Shown piece by piece: positions 22,605 to 36,704 of a stretch of DNA of 64,000 bases. A program made the position numbers and the translations under genes. Origin of the DNA: Straminergon stramineum (Eukaryota > Streptophyta > Bryopsida > Hypnales > Calliergonaceae); NCBI GenBank assembly GCA_963920665.1, contig OY987265.1, positions 14,575,001 to 14,639,000 of the forward strand. The letters run 5' to 3'. A model generated the notes under the pieces. It had not been told where the DNA came from and did not search any database. It worked only from the letters and a program-made list of their open reading frames with translations. Position 1 is the first letter of the stretch; each line of letters begins with the position of its first letter.

Positions 22605-25151
22605 CATTATATATGCTAGCAAAAATTAAGAATTTAAACACTTCCTGAACTTGCAAGGCAAACAAGTTCTTGTATGTTTCTATGCCTCCATCAACATCCT
22701 TTCTTGTAAAAGTTGTTTCCTGCACACCATAGAAAAAAGATAGTGACATCATACTTTCAGACTACATGAAGACAATAAATTCAATCCACATTATGCATGC
22801 AAGACAATTTGTCCAAACTATTTGTAACAAGAAATAATTGATGTTAAGCAGAAGCATCAAATGTTTAGCCCAATAGATGGAAAGGATAATACAGAGCTTA
22901 CAATACATAAGTATCTTTACAAAGCAGAACCTTTGTAGTTCTTCAGTCAGAAAGGCTCGTAACATTTCTTTCTTCATCACACAAAAGTGTTAAGAAAGTC
23001 AAATCGGTCACAATACCTATTTGTACTCCATGAACCTCTTTAGGCAGCTTTGGCCCTGAGACAAATGATAAATTCTTGTCTTCCCAATCTTCATGCTGAG
23101 TATCTGCAGCATGCAAGCTTAAGTCATAACCAATTTTATAACTAAGGAACCCAAGAATTAGTGACTAGTTGTAGAGGAGGTAGACACACGTCCTTTAATG
23201 TCCTTTTGTCTTTGCTTACTACTAACAAGCCCCAAAACTACTTATAAATATGATGCGACATACCTGCATCAAAAAGTGACCACAACAAGGTCTGATAATC
23301 TCCAAGACAGGATCTCTTTGAAAATCTTAATTTGTTTTCTTTATCTCGACCACCACTTAAATGTTTTATAGCAGCAAAGCTCGACACTATCCTAGATCAC
23401 TCGCCACTATTAGATAGAACATCCCTATCTAGAAGACGTCCTCCTTGAGTTGCTAATTCTTGCATACTCTTTACTGATCTGCCAACCCTGCGACGTCAAT
23501 TCCCACAACATCATGACTGAGTCAAAAAAAAAAAAAGAGACTCAATATAAGACGCGGCTCAATTGTAAGACAATTATAAAGAAATATTTCTAAACTCTGA
23601 AGTGTAGCTCACAACTTTTAGATACTTAACAATTACCAGAAGCAAAGCAAATAGGATTCACGGAGTATATGAAAACAATAATTGAAATAGAAATCACGAA
23701 TCTAAGTATACAAACCGAAAACCATATTTCAATACCTACATAGAAACAACAATGATTGATGGTTAGTTGCCCCAGCATATATACACATGTAGGTCTAAAT
23801 ACTCACAGAAAATGACTAATTAACTTACTCGATGGCAATTGCAAGGCGGCGAACAGTCATTAACAGGGGAACAGTGATGACAGAGAATTCTTCCTTGTAG
23901 GCCGCCTCCTCTAAGGGATCCTTCCTGAGGCTCTAAAGGACAAAATAAAGATGGAAGTCATTATAATCATTGTTTCACTTTCTATTCAAAAGACGTGATA
24001 CCAGTAGTATCCATACACTAAATTACTAAATTAGATATGAGGTCAACCTTGATTGAGACAACTACATGAAAGAGATTTTCGAATGTCACGGCACTGAGCA
24101 AACGTACCTCGTTACCAATGCCACCAAAATTCAATTTGTGTTCAATATTTGACCAACTCCTACGAACAAAATTGTCAAAATCTTCATTAATAACCTCCTC
24201 TTCTATGCATTTGACGGCAATGAAGTACCGGCACCAAAAATCAAGCTCCTTCATTTCCTTTGGCACGTATTGAAACCAGAGTTCTTTCAACATTTAGTCA
24301 ACCTGAAAGTGAGAACAATGGAAAAAAAAAGGTAAGTTAAACAATTCTTACTAAGGCTTTCACTTCAATGGACAAAATTTAAATTTATCGAAGATGGATT
24401 CCAACAAAACACTAAAACAGACCGAGTTAAGTTAGAAAAAGACATACCTCGAGGACATTTCCAGCAAAAGTCATTGCAATGTGCATGTCAAGAGATTCAT
24501 GCTCGTCATTAGGCATCTTCAGAAAATCATCCGGCTTCTGCAAATCAGAACAAATTACAATCAAACACGGATCAAGCAATAAAAATCACTAAACCCTAAA
24601 ATATTTTAAACCTCACGTAAATAGGTTGCAACAAACTTTATATTCTTGATAAACTGACAAATAAAAGCTCGACCAAAATTGCCTCCATTCTAAACAAACT
24701 TAATCATGAAGAAATTGTAAAATGACAGAGATTGCATTTTGAGTAGGAGCTCTCGTCAGATTTTGAACACAATGACCGTCTTCAAGACACGATACTGATT
24801 TCACTAACCTTGGACAAGTCCATAATGTGTCTCTTGAACTCAGCTAAGTACCGTCTTTCAGTATCATTCTTGGCGCTCTAGGGGAACTCCGCATTAAACT
24901 CTTCGTCTTTATCGGGAGCCAGAGGACCTCACTTTTCAACACCAAGGAATCAGTCCAAAATCACTAGAATCATAGAGGCTAAACCCTAGAAAAGATGTCT
25001 TCTAAGCAGCGAAGCAACACCGAGGTTCACAGATGTGCAACGATAACAAACATCAAAACCCTAAGTAATCACCATCGATAAGGTAAGTTAAGCTTACGTG
25101 TAGAAGAAATGATTCAAGGGGAGGAATAGCTTCATAGTGGTCTGGACGCAT
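22605..25151 (-). pseudogene. decayed multi-exon gene, family not recognised
   Basis: At least eight minus-strand segments with coding character and GT-AG borders line up. Examples: 25151 onward MRPDHYEAIPPLESFLLH; about 24930-24810 PLAPDKDEEFNAEF and ERRYLAEFKRHIMDLSK; about 24540-24450 KPDDFLKMPNDEHESLDMH; 24293-24110 YVPKEMKELDFWCRYFIAV; about 23930-23830 LRKDPLEEAAYKEEFSVITV; about 23440-23270 SSFAAIKHLSGGRDKENK; about 23110-23010 SFVSGPKLPKEVHGVQIG; last exon about 22717-22605 TTFTRKDVDGGIETYKN. In-frame stops occur in the second exon (after GVEK and after NAEFP), in the fourth, and in the sixth (SNSGE-stop). It converges on the transposase remnant upstream. No known domain is recognised. 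Confidence 0.5.
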
Positions 25152-25154
25152 CAC

Positions 25155-25860
25155 TGAGCCAACGGGTGAGAGTGAGAGACATTGAGCACGTTTACAAAAG
25201 GACACAAGGGCGCTAACTTAGCCTTGCGAGGGCGCGAAATACATTCAAATTGGGACAGGCTGGCCACACAATACTCACTCATTATGAAGACAACACTTTC
25301 GACCTTTGCTTACTTTAAAGCTACTTTAGCCTGACATCAAGACGAATTGTCATCAAATTTGGCACGGTTTAGGGGCCACAACGTGTCTTTTTTTGGCTTT
25401 TGAAAGGGAATGACATGCACTTCTCGAGGTCGTCACTACGCAACTCTAGGGTGGATTCCAGTGGTCTACAGATTTTCAACTTCAAAAAATTATGGTGATC
25501 ACATGGGTGGTCCAAAAAAAATTTTTGTTTTGGTAAATTCATGATTTTCATTTGCTAATACAAGGAAAATTTTCCCCCCACTGCAGACAGTGTGCAACTA
25601 AGCTGATTTTCTTATTCTGACGGTTTTAGGTGTTTTCACCTTAAGTTACAAGAGTTTGATTGTGTCCGTAATGTGCCAACGCACATGGGTACATCACAGG
25701 TGACATTTGACACCTGTAGACTCATGTTTTTTTTGTTTTTTTTTTAAACAATTGAAACAGGGATCCATTGCAAAAAAGGAAGAGTAACTTACAAGCCCAC
25801 TAGCCACAAGTGGCTTGGCGAGAACTGCGACACGGACACAGGACTGTACACTCATGTTCA
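25155..25860. other. intergenic DNA
   Basis: No gene recognised. Confidence 0.4.
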
Positions 25861-25865
25861 ATGTG

Positions 25866-27060
25866 GAAGTTCCTAAGGTAGGAGGCTCTTAACCCCTAAA
25901 GGACCAAGGCCTTTTTTCTGCAAAAAAAACACTCAAAACTGCCATTTTTAGAGCAAAGAGTAAAAAGTATTGAAAATTGTATTCTTTGCACATCGAACCA
26001 TAGGATCTCACACCTAAATAGTATGAAAATTTGTGGAAAAAATTTCAGAAATTTTGACTGCATAGATTGCAAGATATCTGCATTTAAAGTGAAGAAAACA
26101 AGTTTTTCCACACATTGCAGGACTAGGTTATTTGACCTTGAACCTTCTTAACTTTAATATTTTGCACTACAGAGTTTTGAGCTTTAAATCTTTATGGTGG
26201 AGAATTGAGTTGAGAGTCTAGGAGAAAAAAGAAAATACAAAAAACTTTAATTTTTATTCTTTAAAAAATTGTTAAGTAGAAGTAGGTACAAGATAGAAGG
26301 AAAATTTAAATTATTAATATCTCTAAGATGGAATTAAAATGCACTAATCCCAATGGTGAAATTGTTATAGAAAGAAAATAAAACCGTAGGGAATTTTTTT
26401 ATTGGAAAAATTGTACAAGTTACAGTCAGAAATGAATCCTACAAGTTATTTTTTCAAGAAGATGTTGTAGTTGCCCGAAATACAAGATTATCTATAACTT
26501 TCTCATAAAAAATCCAAATGGAATGAATCAAAGCTTTCCGTCTAGACAAAAATATAATCTATAAGAGTAAAAAATAAAAAATAAAAAAATTCAAATTTTT
26601 GAAACTTTTTTTTGCTGCCCCCTCTCCCTTGTTTTGAGCTTATTTGGGCATAATTTTTGTTCCCGGGCACCAAATGAAAAAAAAATTATATTCCCTTGAA
26701 GATAATCAATTTTTCTGTCTTCCAAAAAAGTTTTAAAAAATCAGGACAAAAATTGAGACCATAGGTACCTGCCCGAAATCTCATTTGTCCCCCGAAGGGA
26801 CAACGGTCCTTTAGGGGTTAAAGCAAGTACTTAAGAGCTAATTGCCTTTTGGGGGAAGCTAATTAAGCTCTTGGAAAAAATTATCAAGAAATTTTTATAG
26901 GAAGAAAAATGGAATTGGCATCTAACCCAAGTCATTTCATATTTTTTGAATTTTGAACCTCTATGGAATTGGTTATAAATTTTTGAAGCTAAAATGTATT
27001 GGTCATCAAAAGTGACCACCTCTTGAAATATGTGGAGTTGGTACATTGAAGAAAGCAAAA
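25866..27060. repeat. TA-760 family related DNA
   Basis: AAGGTAGGAGGCTCTTAACC at about 25876, then GGACCAAGGCCTTTTTTCTG, and an ACCATAGGATCTCACAC stretch at about 25998, correspond to the left and inner parts of the element at 62456-63215. The 26890-26970 stretch (GGCATCTAACCCAAGTCATT) corresponds to its CATTTTTCA-bearing flank. The copy is longer and diverged, apparently with internal insertions. Confidence 0.45.
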
Positions 27061-28810
27061 TTTACCTTTGTGTCATGTTCACTTTAATGCCTAGTCAGAG
27101 TTTGAGAACTTGTTCAATGTTGTACTCCTTCATTGAAATACTTTTAAATGGGTTGAAATAACATTAAGGGAACTACACCTAAAATGGACCACTCCTCAAA
27201 ATCGACCCCTATTTTTTAACCCTTGTGCATCAAAGTGGACGTTTTTTGGATGATGAGAAAATAGGATTTGTGGAATACTAAGTTCATCAAATAATATAAT
27301 TTCAAAATCTGCATGGTGGATTCTCATATAATTGCACATTCGTCCTCATCAATAAGTTGGCTTCAAATCTCAATTGTAAAAACATCAATAACCAAGTAGT
27401 TCTCAAATTATTCTAGATTTTTTGGATCATACAAAAAAAAGTTCCTAGCCTCTAATGTTCTCTCTATGACACTTAGGGGTTAAGGGAAACTCAACAAGAA
27501 GGATACTTGAAATGGTGCGCATTACAAGGACAATTGTAAGGTGAAATTGAGGGCCATTTTAAAAAGTGTGTATCTCTATCTATAGTAATGTGAAGGTGGC
27601 AACTTTACAAGTGGTTGATTTTTGGTATACCTACTATTGTTTTAACTTCTTGTCTATAACATGTTTCAATACTACTAGTGTGATTTCTTGATATGCATCT
27701 AATAAATTTTGGCATCACCTACATGACATTTTTAGCAACCTACACCTTGCATCTTTGAAAATGTGTAACTAATTCACAATGTGTCCAATAATTATGGAAC
27801 CATTTGCATTTTGATTCATAGTCTTTCACTAATGTGCCCAAAATGTTGTTCATTTTTTAGAGTATATTGATCATGCCACATAGCTTATTTGTGCGCTTTT
27901 AGGTGTAGTTAGTATACTTTCAACTTTCATCTTGACTATTTTTGTCCAACCGTCCAAAGATCATATGAGGATGGAGGGAGTAGGTGCTCACAAAGTCACT
28001 ACATGATTAGTACTAAAAACTTGGGTATTTTTTATAAGCATGTTACTACTCACAAATAGGACTTCAATTTGTAATTATCGTTATGCCATCTTTGCTTTCA
28101 AACCCTTGGTTCAACAAGATGCAACCATAGAGAATATGTAAGTTAATGTGAAAGTGCAACTTCATTATAGAGATAGCATTCATGAGAATACAACAATCTT
28201 GAAGTATCTTTGTTTTTTCTTCCTTAATATAAGATTCTTCTTTCACAATAACTATTAAATTGTAATTTTGTACAATGGAATGAAGTGCTCAATTTCGTAG
28301 TCCTAAACTAAATTGAATTGTTCTCTACTAGTAGTGCTATTCTATGAGCATGCAAGCATGAGCCTATGAGCGTTGAGCAGGGATTTTGTGAGCAGTGAGC
28401 ATCAGAATTTGAAAAAGTAGTTGAAAACTCAATAAAAGTAGTAAAAAACATACAATTTGAAGATTTCGGGCAAAATCTTCTATTTTGTGTAAATTTTTGG
28501 AACTATTTATGTAGACCTATTACCGTGGACTTATAACTGTGGATATATACTATTTGTATTAGAATTGTTATTTGTAATTTTGCCTACATTACTAAAAGTA
28601 TACATTGTGAAGACAAAAAACTCAATTGTTGTAAAAGATGAACATGATGGAAATAAGGTAGTATATAAAATATTCCAATGGGTTACAATATTTGACAAAA
28701 GAGAACTTCATACTTCTGTAACTACAAGTGTAATTGTAGTCTAAAGTCTCTTAGTCTCAGATATGAACTACTCAGAGATTCTTGGACTTCTAGGGATTCT
28801 GGGGCCCCTC
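27061..28810. other. intergenic DNA
   Basis: No gene seen. A GAGCATGCAAGCATGAGCC-type stretch at about 28345-28400 and the following TAACTGTGGATAT block resemble 49560-49720, indicating another dispersed non-coding repeat. Confidence 0.4.
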
Positions 28811-31800
28811 CTATGAAACGTTGATGATCCTGGCCTTAAGGAGTAGGCACTTCACTTCATTGAAGCTGAAGCTTGGAGAATATATGAACTTGTCTTCTAT
28901 CGGGTTCATCTTGCAGAAGTAATGAAATAAGTAATAAAGATGTTTGCAATTAACATACTGCTGGCGTCCACTGATTGCTGAGACAGCCATGTCCACAAAA
29001 TCAGGACAAGTGCACTTTGAGTACATGCCAAGGGTGATTTGATAAACTTTATGCATGGGCTCCATTCCAGATTGAAGGGAGATTATGGCTCCAAGTCCAG
29101 GAAAGGGGAGCATGGTAACTCCTAGAATCATTCCTTTCACATTCCCTACACTCTCCCACTTATTGTGATGCTTTGCAGTAGGAGCATTTGCAATACATCT
29201 AATGGGCTTGCTCCTTCGAGTTGTCGGATAGGTGTCCACATGCAATGGGCTAGGGTGATCATAAAGGATTGCCTCGAATATGTTTGACATCGTGAATAAT
29301 CGTCGAGGTGACATAGGTGGTCGCTCTTGGAGTTGAAAGCCAGCCTCTTACAAAAGAACTGTTTCTTGGCGACTTAGACTAGTGCTTGTTAGTTCTGGCC
29401 AAAAGTCTGGTACTTGAGGCCAATCAATCACTCAAGCACGTTTAGATCCTTGAACACAACGGTGAATATCATCTGGGCAGAACCAGAAATCTGTCACAAT
29501 TTCCTTATTCCCACCATATTGTTTCTTTCTACCGCGATATGTTGGAGCAGGAGTACCTTTATATCCCTTTGCAAATTTGGCAACGCAGCGAATGTTTGAT
29601 CCTCGTTGTTGAGCATGACATTTGCAGCTGGACTTGTGAGATAGTCTCGCAATATGCCATTGCGAAGTGTCACAATCACTCTCCAATGTAGTTGTGACAT
29701 GCGGTACGTTCTCAGAGTTATAAAGCTTATCAAATGTATCTGAGGCCTCTACATGTGTGTGTATAGATTTGGTCATGACACGCGGCTGAGAGAAGTTGAC
29801 TTTGTTTGGCCGATGGGAGTCACCATCTGATCCAATGGGAAGGTCAAGCTTGCGCTTACTACTCCCAAAAATCTCTTCGCCTTCCAAATGGGGAATATGA
29901 GTTCTAACATCCGTTGCTTCAGGAAGGACATTCAGTGCTTCTGTGATTTTCTTTGGGTCACCACTGCGCCTAATGCTGTTGAGTAGAGAGGCCTTGCCTT
30001 GAATAAACGCGGGGCTTCTAGCTGCAACTAGATGTGGTTCAAATAATGGAAGATCCCGTGGCCAAAGTCACAAACATAACAATAAATCCCCCCAATGATG
30101 CCATATGAATCAAAATACCATCACCCTTCCATACACCCCTCCAAAGATGTCATGGAGTCTCAATATACCCCATGCATGGTAAAAAATTGTGGAAACAAAG
30201 TCATATCCTTTATGAACTCCCCTCGAAGAAGTGTCTAATAGTTGATTGAGTTCCACATTCGCTATACAATTCTAAACTAATAGTGTGATAGGCCTCTGAA
30301 AAGCTAACAAAAAGTTCTACAACCTCTCCAAAATTCACTCAAAACTAAGATACTGTCCGACTTTTATGGTCGGTCAAAGTTCACCCTTCCCAACTCAAAG
30401 GCAGCTCACCTATACTTCACTCTCAAGCTCTTAACTTTCACATACTAACTCCAAATCAAGAAAATAAACCCGTTTTGAAAAGCTAACATGAGCATCTACA
30501 AGCTCCCCAAGTTTCACTCAAATACAAAGTACTTTCCACATTTCATACCCTTTCAAAGCTCACTCTCTTGAAAGTTTGAGGCAGCTTCACAACACTTCAC
30601 TCCCAAACTCATAACTTACACATATTAACTCCAAACTTCATGAGTGATAGCTTTTTGGAAATACAAAAACAAGATACACAAGCTCTCAAAAATTCATTAC
30701 CAAACTCTCCATGTACAAAGTGCTCTCCCCTCCCAAAGTGACGGCTTCCTTAAGCAACTAAGAAGGAGGAAGAAGATGATCCTCAACCTCATCCGCCACC
30801 TCAACCTCCATGCCATTCACTTAAGTTAATGGATTTTTGCCACTAAGAAACCACATGGGCCATAATACCCACATGGGCCACTTCCTCTTCTCGATAAGTC
30901 TATCCATATCATCTACGTGGATTTCTAATCCATTAAAAATAAAATAAAAATAAGGAAAAAGGTAAAACAAGCTTTACCTTTTGCTTTTACAACTTCAACC
31001 TAACTAACTAACATATTAAAATATCTTCTAGTATATAAATCAAAGAACTAAGTGTTTGTCAAATAGAGGTAAAAAAAAAGAGTTCAAGTGGAGTATAACC
31101 CCATTTATTTCTTGAAACTCTACAAAAAAAAACCCTCCAATTTAACAAACAATTATGCATTTTCACATAATGAACACATTTACAATATGACAGCGCCTCT
31201 TAACTTTAGCTCTTCTTTAGATGGTCTTGACCTTGATGTTTTGCCGTTGAGGAATGATCGATAATTCGTCATTTGCATGAAGGCTCGAATGCAGTCATCA
31301 CAAGTGGCGGCAAACAAATCATTACCTCGATTACCCGACTACTGCAACCATTTGTTATGGATTGTTTCGGATAAGTTGCATGATGGCATGTCTGCCATTT
31401 CCTCAACACTCAAATCCTGCATGAGAAAACTATAGTGAGTCCTACAATGTAATTTGTGAAAATTCTTTGACTGTTAGAAATTTGGGGCTTCGAAAAGCTC
31501 TGCAATTGAAAATCTCATTAGTAGGCAATTAAAGCACCTCTCGGCCCCGAGAGGTAACTAACCCCTTCACAAGTTTGATCCAAAAATTGCCCTAGGCTTT
31601 GAAGAGTGCTACATTTTGGGATCTCTTAAACATGTGGTCAAACCACCTCTTAGCTAGAGCCTAGAGAGGAAAGTGAACCCTTCACAAATTTGATCCCTAT
31701 ATCTCTCTATAGTAATAATTTATGAATAGAAAAATACATTCGTAATTAAAAGTGAATAATAAGGATAAAAGCATTAAAACTTAAAGAACATGGTTGAACA

Positions 31801-33963
31801 TACCATTTGCATAAAACCTCCCCATTGGCGATATCGGAAATGCCAAAAAGCAAGCTACAACTCCAATTCCCGCATAGCATCTTCTGAGGCCGCACCAGAT
31901 GATAACCACCAAGATCGAATGGCCAAGTATCGTGTCTCTACTTCCTCCATAGTGTTTGAGTCCTTGTATTGCTTGCATAGACGAGTATGTTGGTGTTGCA
32001 TATCCGGTTTAATGAGCTTTTGTGTATGCCGATGCAGTGAGGTACTCCAGTGCAAAAGACACGTTCGCTCACAATTCACCATCTCATCTTTGGTATTTCT
32101 TGTACCATATACAATGCGAACGGCATTCCAATTCACTTGTGCATTGTCTGCCATAAAGCCCTTAAAGTTTGGATTCTCCACACCATTGCGTCTCATGACA
32201 TCATTTAGTGATTTCCACATGATGCATTGGACTTCTGTATCTTCAGATTGCATGTCACAAACTGCAATTGTCATGACCTTCTTGCATCCAGTATCATACA
32301 CATGGCAAGCCATGGTGGTCCAATCTTTTACCCGTTTTACATGGTCAAACATGAGCCACGCATTCTCCAGATCTCCTTCGGGCTATATGTGCTTCACCAA
32401 GTCCACTCTACTACCAGGACCTTCTACCAACATCATAAACAAGTATACCTTTTCTTTACCTTGTCCAAGAAAAACGCTATCATGAATGTATTCAAACTTT
32501 AAGTTTCGCTTCATATTCATAATGCTATCTATGAGACCACCTTTTCCAGTGCTACGAAATGAAGAAATAGTATTACGTATGTTTGGGGAACTTAATCTCT
32601 GAAACCTATCCATCACATCATCTAGTGACTTTCCTTGCAACATCTCTTTAGGGCCATCACCATTGTGTATAAGGTGGTTGTCTAAAAATTGTTTACTAGC
32701 TGCAAGGGCAATGGCAGAGTTAGTAGCAGTAGGGGTTTTAGAAACCTCGTTTGCAATGAGCTCGGTAATAGTGTCTAGTGACTCTCTACAAGTTCCAAAA
32801 GCAACAGGGTGCATGTGGTTTCCTAAATGAATGCATGCTCTGGTCATGACCGTAGTATCACTAAAAACATAGTATACTCTAGCATCACAGACACTAATGC
32901 AATGGGGTGGAGTTTTGCATATCTTGCAAAGAAGAGTGGAATCTTTTGGAGGGGTTGTGCCAACATAGAATGAGATAGTAGTATTACCACACCACTCGGT
33001 CTCATTGCGCTTTAACGATCGTTTGAGGTAGTTACAGTCAGAGTTGTTGCATACTAAATGACCAGCACAAGACGATTTCCTGAACTGAAGACCATCTTTG
33101 TTGTTGATATTAGATGTTATGGTTCGACACGAGGCATGACCGTCATGACGTTTGTCCATGCCATGAAGGTTTCTAGCAGAAGACGTTGAAGATGAAGCAC
33201 TTAGAAAAGGCAACTCAGATACCACGTTTCCATTGAAGTCTGCTGGAAGGTATTGTACTTCCTTATATGTGATTGAATCATAATCTATCGCAGCAACTTC
33301 ATTCCTAGACCCAGGAATAGATGCTAGCTTGCGCAAACAACCAACTACGCTAACTGTGGATGTACTAGTAGGATAGGGTGGTGGGCGAGAGTAAGTGGAC
33401 CTCGCATGACTACTAGAGGGAGTGTTGTACTGACTAGAAGATGGCTTCAAGACATCTTCTATGACTCTGTGATGAACTACTGCTTGCAAACTTGGTTGGC
33501 TTGGGGACTCTCCTTCCGACTCACTAGATATATCTATGATAGGGTCTAGAACTTCCTGCTTCACACGGACACATGGAACATGAGAATTTGTATTAGTGAT
33601 AGGTTCATGTCCTATAGAATTATGAATATCTTGGTGAGCAAAAGGCATGTCAACCGTGGAATAGTCTGACTGCCGAAGTAAGATGTCATTGGAGCCTCCC
33701 ATTGCGTGAGAGGACAAACCATAAGCTCTATAACGCCCTAGATGAAGGTGCCAAACATGACCATCCTGAACTTCTAACTTCAACATATGGATAGACTCCT
33801 TCAATCGCCCAGAATCAGACATGACCTCTTCTTCAACGTATATATTGGATTGAAGAAATCCAAATCTAACATGGAGAAGGTGTGAAGATAGTATAGCAAA
33901 CCCTCCTTCTCCAAGAGGGATGACAAGAGGAATTTCATGGCCATTTGCTCGAATGGAGGCCAT
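28811..33963 (-). pseudogene. MULE-like transposase with GCM-like N-terminus and SWIM finger, decayed
   Basis: The largest block (33963-32383, 526 codons, good ATG start) has a Ser/Pro-rich N-terminus and then a Cys/His-rich segment (CAGHLVCNNSDC, CKICKTPPHC, HLGNHMHPV) of the WRKY-GCM1/FLYWCH kind found in Mutator-like transposases. After a TAG at 32383 the same frame continues to 31855 (DWTTMACHVYD, then NFKGFMADNAQVNWNAV), resembling a DDE core. After a stop it reaches a donor near 31801, an intron, and an exon about 31418-31190 (LSVEEMADMPSCNLSETIHN). Further blocks at about 30060-29432 and 29314-28811 end in a SWIM zinc finger (CTCPDFVDM ... NCKHLYYLF). Multiple stops show it is inactive. 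The intron contains one copy of the CTCTCGGC-type palindrome (31538). Confidence 0.65.
31538..31553. repeat. palindrome family B, copy in MULE-like intron
   Basis: CTCTCGGCCCCGAGAG, with one central mismatch relative to CTCTCGGCGCCGAGAG. About 110 bases on, a diverged relative (CTCTTAGCTAGAGCCTAGAG, near 31648) precedes the same CCCTTCACAA-TTTGATCC words, so the unit appears duplicated. Confidence 0.8.
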
Positions 33964-33969
33964 TCAGGT

Positions 33970-36680
33970 AGAAAGCAAAGATGTAGTGGGAATCAAAAAA
34001 AATATGAAGCGAATACTTAGAACCTAAAGACCGAATGTCTGAAATGGTTCCATACTAGAAAATATAAAGGCTCGAAAATATCCCATCCAAGTAATTGAGA
34101 AAGATAGGACTGTAGGATTGTCTTTAATTGTTAGGGTTGAGGGCATTGTCAGTAGCCTCAAACTTTTTCAAATCTATAACAGTCGCCTCTATCATTAAGC
34201 AAGTTGATTGCCGATAATGTGAATCATTAATCTCACCTAACTCATTAAAGGGATCAATTCAAAATTCAAAAATCTTATCATTAGTGGGAAGGTGAGGGGT
34301 TAAATTAGATTCTTGGCGGTTTCTGGATCAAATGCAATAACACCCTTTCAAAAGATCTAAACCATCTTTCTACTCTCTAATTTATGACCCAGGGTTAGTG
34401 CAATCATTTTGTCCAAAAATGTACCAATGGACATGATTTTTGGAATAGGGTTGCACGTACCTTTAGGATGGTTTATTGATGTAGTGAGCAATAAGTGTAA
34501 TTCTAGTAGTCACAGTGAATAAAGTAGAGGTTAGATACAAGTGTAACGGTAGAAACAGAAGCACTATAAAAATAATATAATGAATCATACTAAGTCTTTC
34601 TTCCCTTAGAGCCAACTTGCAATATGATGCATTGCTCTCATGCTTGCGGATAAAGAGATAGGCGATGGTAGTTATGGGGTTGCAAAGTCGATTAGGAAGA
34701 GGAAGAAGAGGGGAAAATTTTTATTCTCCTTGCGGAAAGAGTTGCAGTGCTCTCGGAAGAGAGCATTAGCTATTTCATCGGCAACGGATGCATCCTTACA
34801 AAGACGCCCTTGCAACCTGAAGGGAACCGAAGAGAACGAAGTGGAGGAAGCAGAGAAGTGCAATTTTCAAAAGGTACAACTGACCGTGGACAAGTCATTC
34901 CTTCTTCAGTTCTTTGCAGCTCACAAACATCGGTCTACTTTTCTGTAAGCAAATCAATTCACACATGACCTTTTACATTGAGTGATTGATTTTTGAATTT
35001 GGATATAGCACATTGTGAGTAAGGCCTTTGGAGTATAGAATGTTATATGCATTTGAAAACAAGTTTTCAACACCAAAATTCACTAGTAAGAGAGATATTA
35101 TGATTGAGGAAATTCTAGATTCACCTCTTCTTTTATACTAAAGGGATCATTCCATTCTTTCCAAACATAGAATCTGGTAGGCTATTGAATCAAGTCTATA
35201 AATGAGATGCATTAGTATAATGCGTTAAATACGTCTTCTCAATGTTGTAATAGTCAACATATTAGGCCAATGATTTTGTATTTGCTTATGTACCAAATGT
35301 GCACATTTCAGGCCAATAATGTAGTTGTTTAGAATGCATAAACAATAAAAAACTGAAGAGGTTGTTCCTTTGAGTAACAAATGCTTTGAAGATCCACAAA
35401 GTCTAATGTGAGTAGAATTAGACACCTTTTTTTTTTGGTTTTCAGGACAATAGTTATGTGGTCTTTCTTTCAAAATGGTTTTGAGTTTTATGTCTTCTTC
35501 ATTTTGGAGGCATCCATTTCTCGAGCCCAATTTGAGTATGTAATTTCTATATGCAATTTTTATATGTGCTTGCTTTACACGATGGACTAAATAAGATTTT
35601 TGAAACATTGTGGCAACAATGTATAGGGCCATGATTACAATATGGCATTTAGTCCAAATTTATCCTTATTTTTTAAAAAAGGATTGGATCTGCATATTAT
35701 TGTTTAAGGGAATTGGAAATTTAAATGCATATAACATAACACTACCACCAACCTCTTGTCGGAATAAAGCAATAATTAAAAACAGAGCAGCCTCTTTTTG
35801 AGTTGTGCTCTGGGCATCTGTCCTCTAAGGTAGGAAATTCAAAAAGTGCATATGCTCTAGAATTGCCCACCTTTGTAAATTTATAGTATTTGAACATGCT
35901 ATTTTTTCATTCGATCAATGATGTACAAATAATGTACAAATAATGTACATTTATAGAGGTAGGCGATTTTAGAGCCCTAAGCCATTCCAATTTAAAAAAT
36001 TCAAAACTAATTCTACAGAACTCCAAAAAATATGAAACGACTTGGGTAAGATGCCAATTCAATTTGCCTTTGAAGAAAAGCTTATTGAAAAATATTTCAA
36101 GAAGCTTTGCCTCCACAAATACTGGTTTCACCTCTTTGATGAGCGCTTCACGGCCCTCCTACCTTATGGATCCGTCATGTCGTTCTCTTATGTTGTTGTC
36201 ATTGTTTTTGCGGCTAGGGAACTTGTGGCAGGTTGAATTGTAATATTTATTCTAGTAATGAAATTCCGTTTCATTTGTGTCAAAAATTAAAGAAGGGAAA
36301 AAAACAAGGATAGAGAGTTCTACCTCCTTGACTAAGTAATTAAATTTCACATACTTTAAGAGAGACCCATGATTGAAGCCATTGACTAGGTACTTTGAAA
36401 ATTATACATTTTTTGTGAAGTGCAGTATTATATATTGTCTTCAAGAAAGCACTAACAATGACCTCTTGTACAATCGGGAGAAAACTTGTTGTCTTGGCTC
36501 ACTGAAGTCGTAAGCAACAAACCCTAGTAAAGGAGTTTTCGCCCAGCGACTGCGTGGATTCCAGTTTTTTGTTGTTTCACTTGTAAGTAGAAGACAGACA
36601 TTTCTTTAAACCCTAAGTACTTTGCTGTCACACATTCCCAATGCTTTCCAGTTCCTAGTTCATGTGTTAGTAATCTGTGT
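33970..36680. other. intergenic DNA with small unsupported frames
   Basis: A plus-strand frame at 34640-34948 (102 codons, basic N-terminus) has no recognised family and only weak coding character. The 35990-36120 stretch (AAAAATATGAAACGACTTGG) resembles the inner part of the TA-760 element near 18100. At 36480-36600 there is a probable 5' untranslated exon of the next gene, with a donor CTTGTAAGTAG near 36580. Confidence 0.35.
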
Positions 36681-36704
36681 TGGTTTTTTCAGGGTGAGAC
36701 GGAA

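Noticed and set aside
34640..34948. 102-codon basic protein gene
   Set aside because: No domain, weak codon character and an overlapping frame of similar quality; kept only as a note in the intergenic entry.
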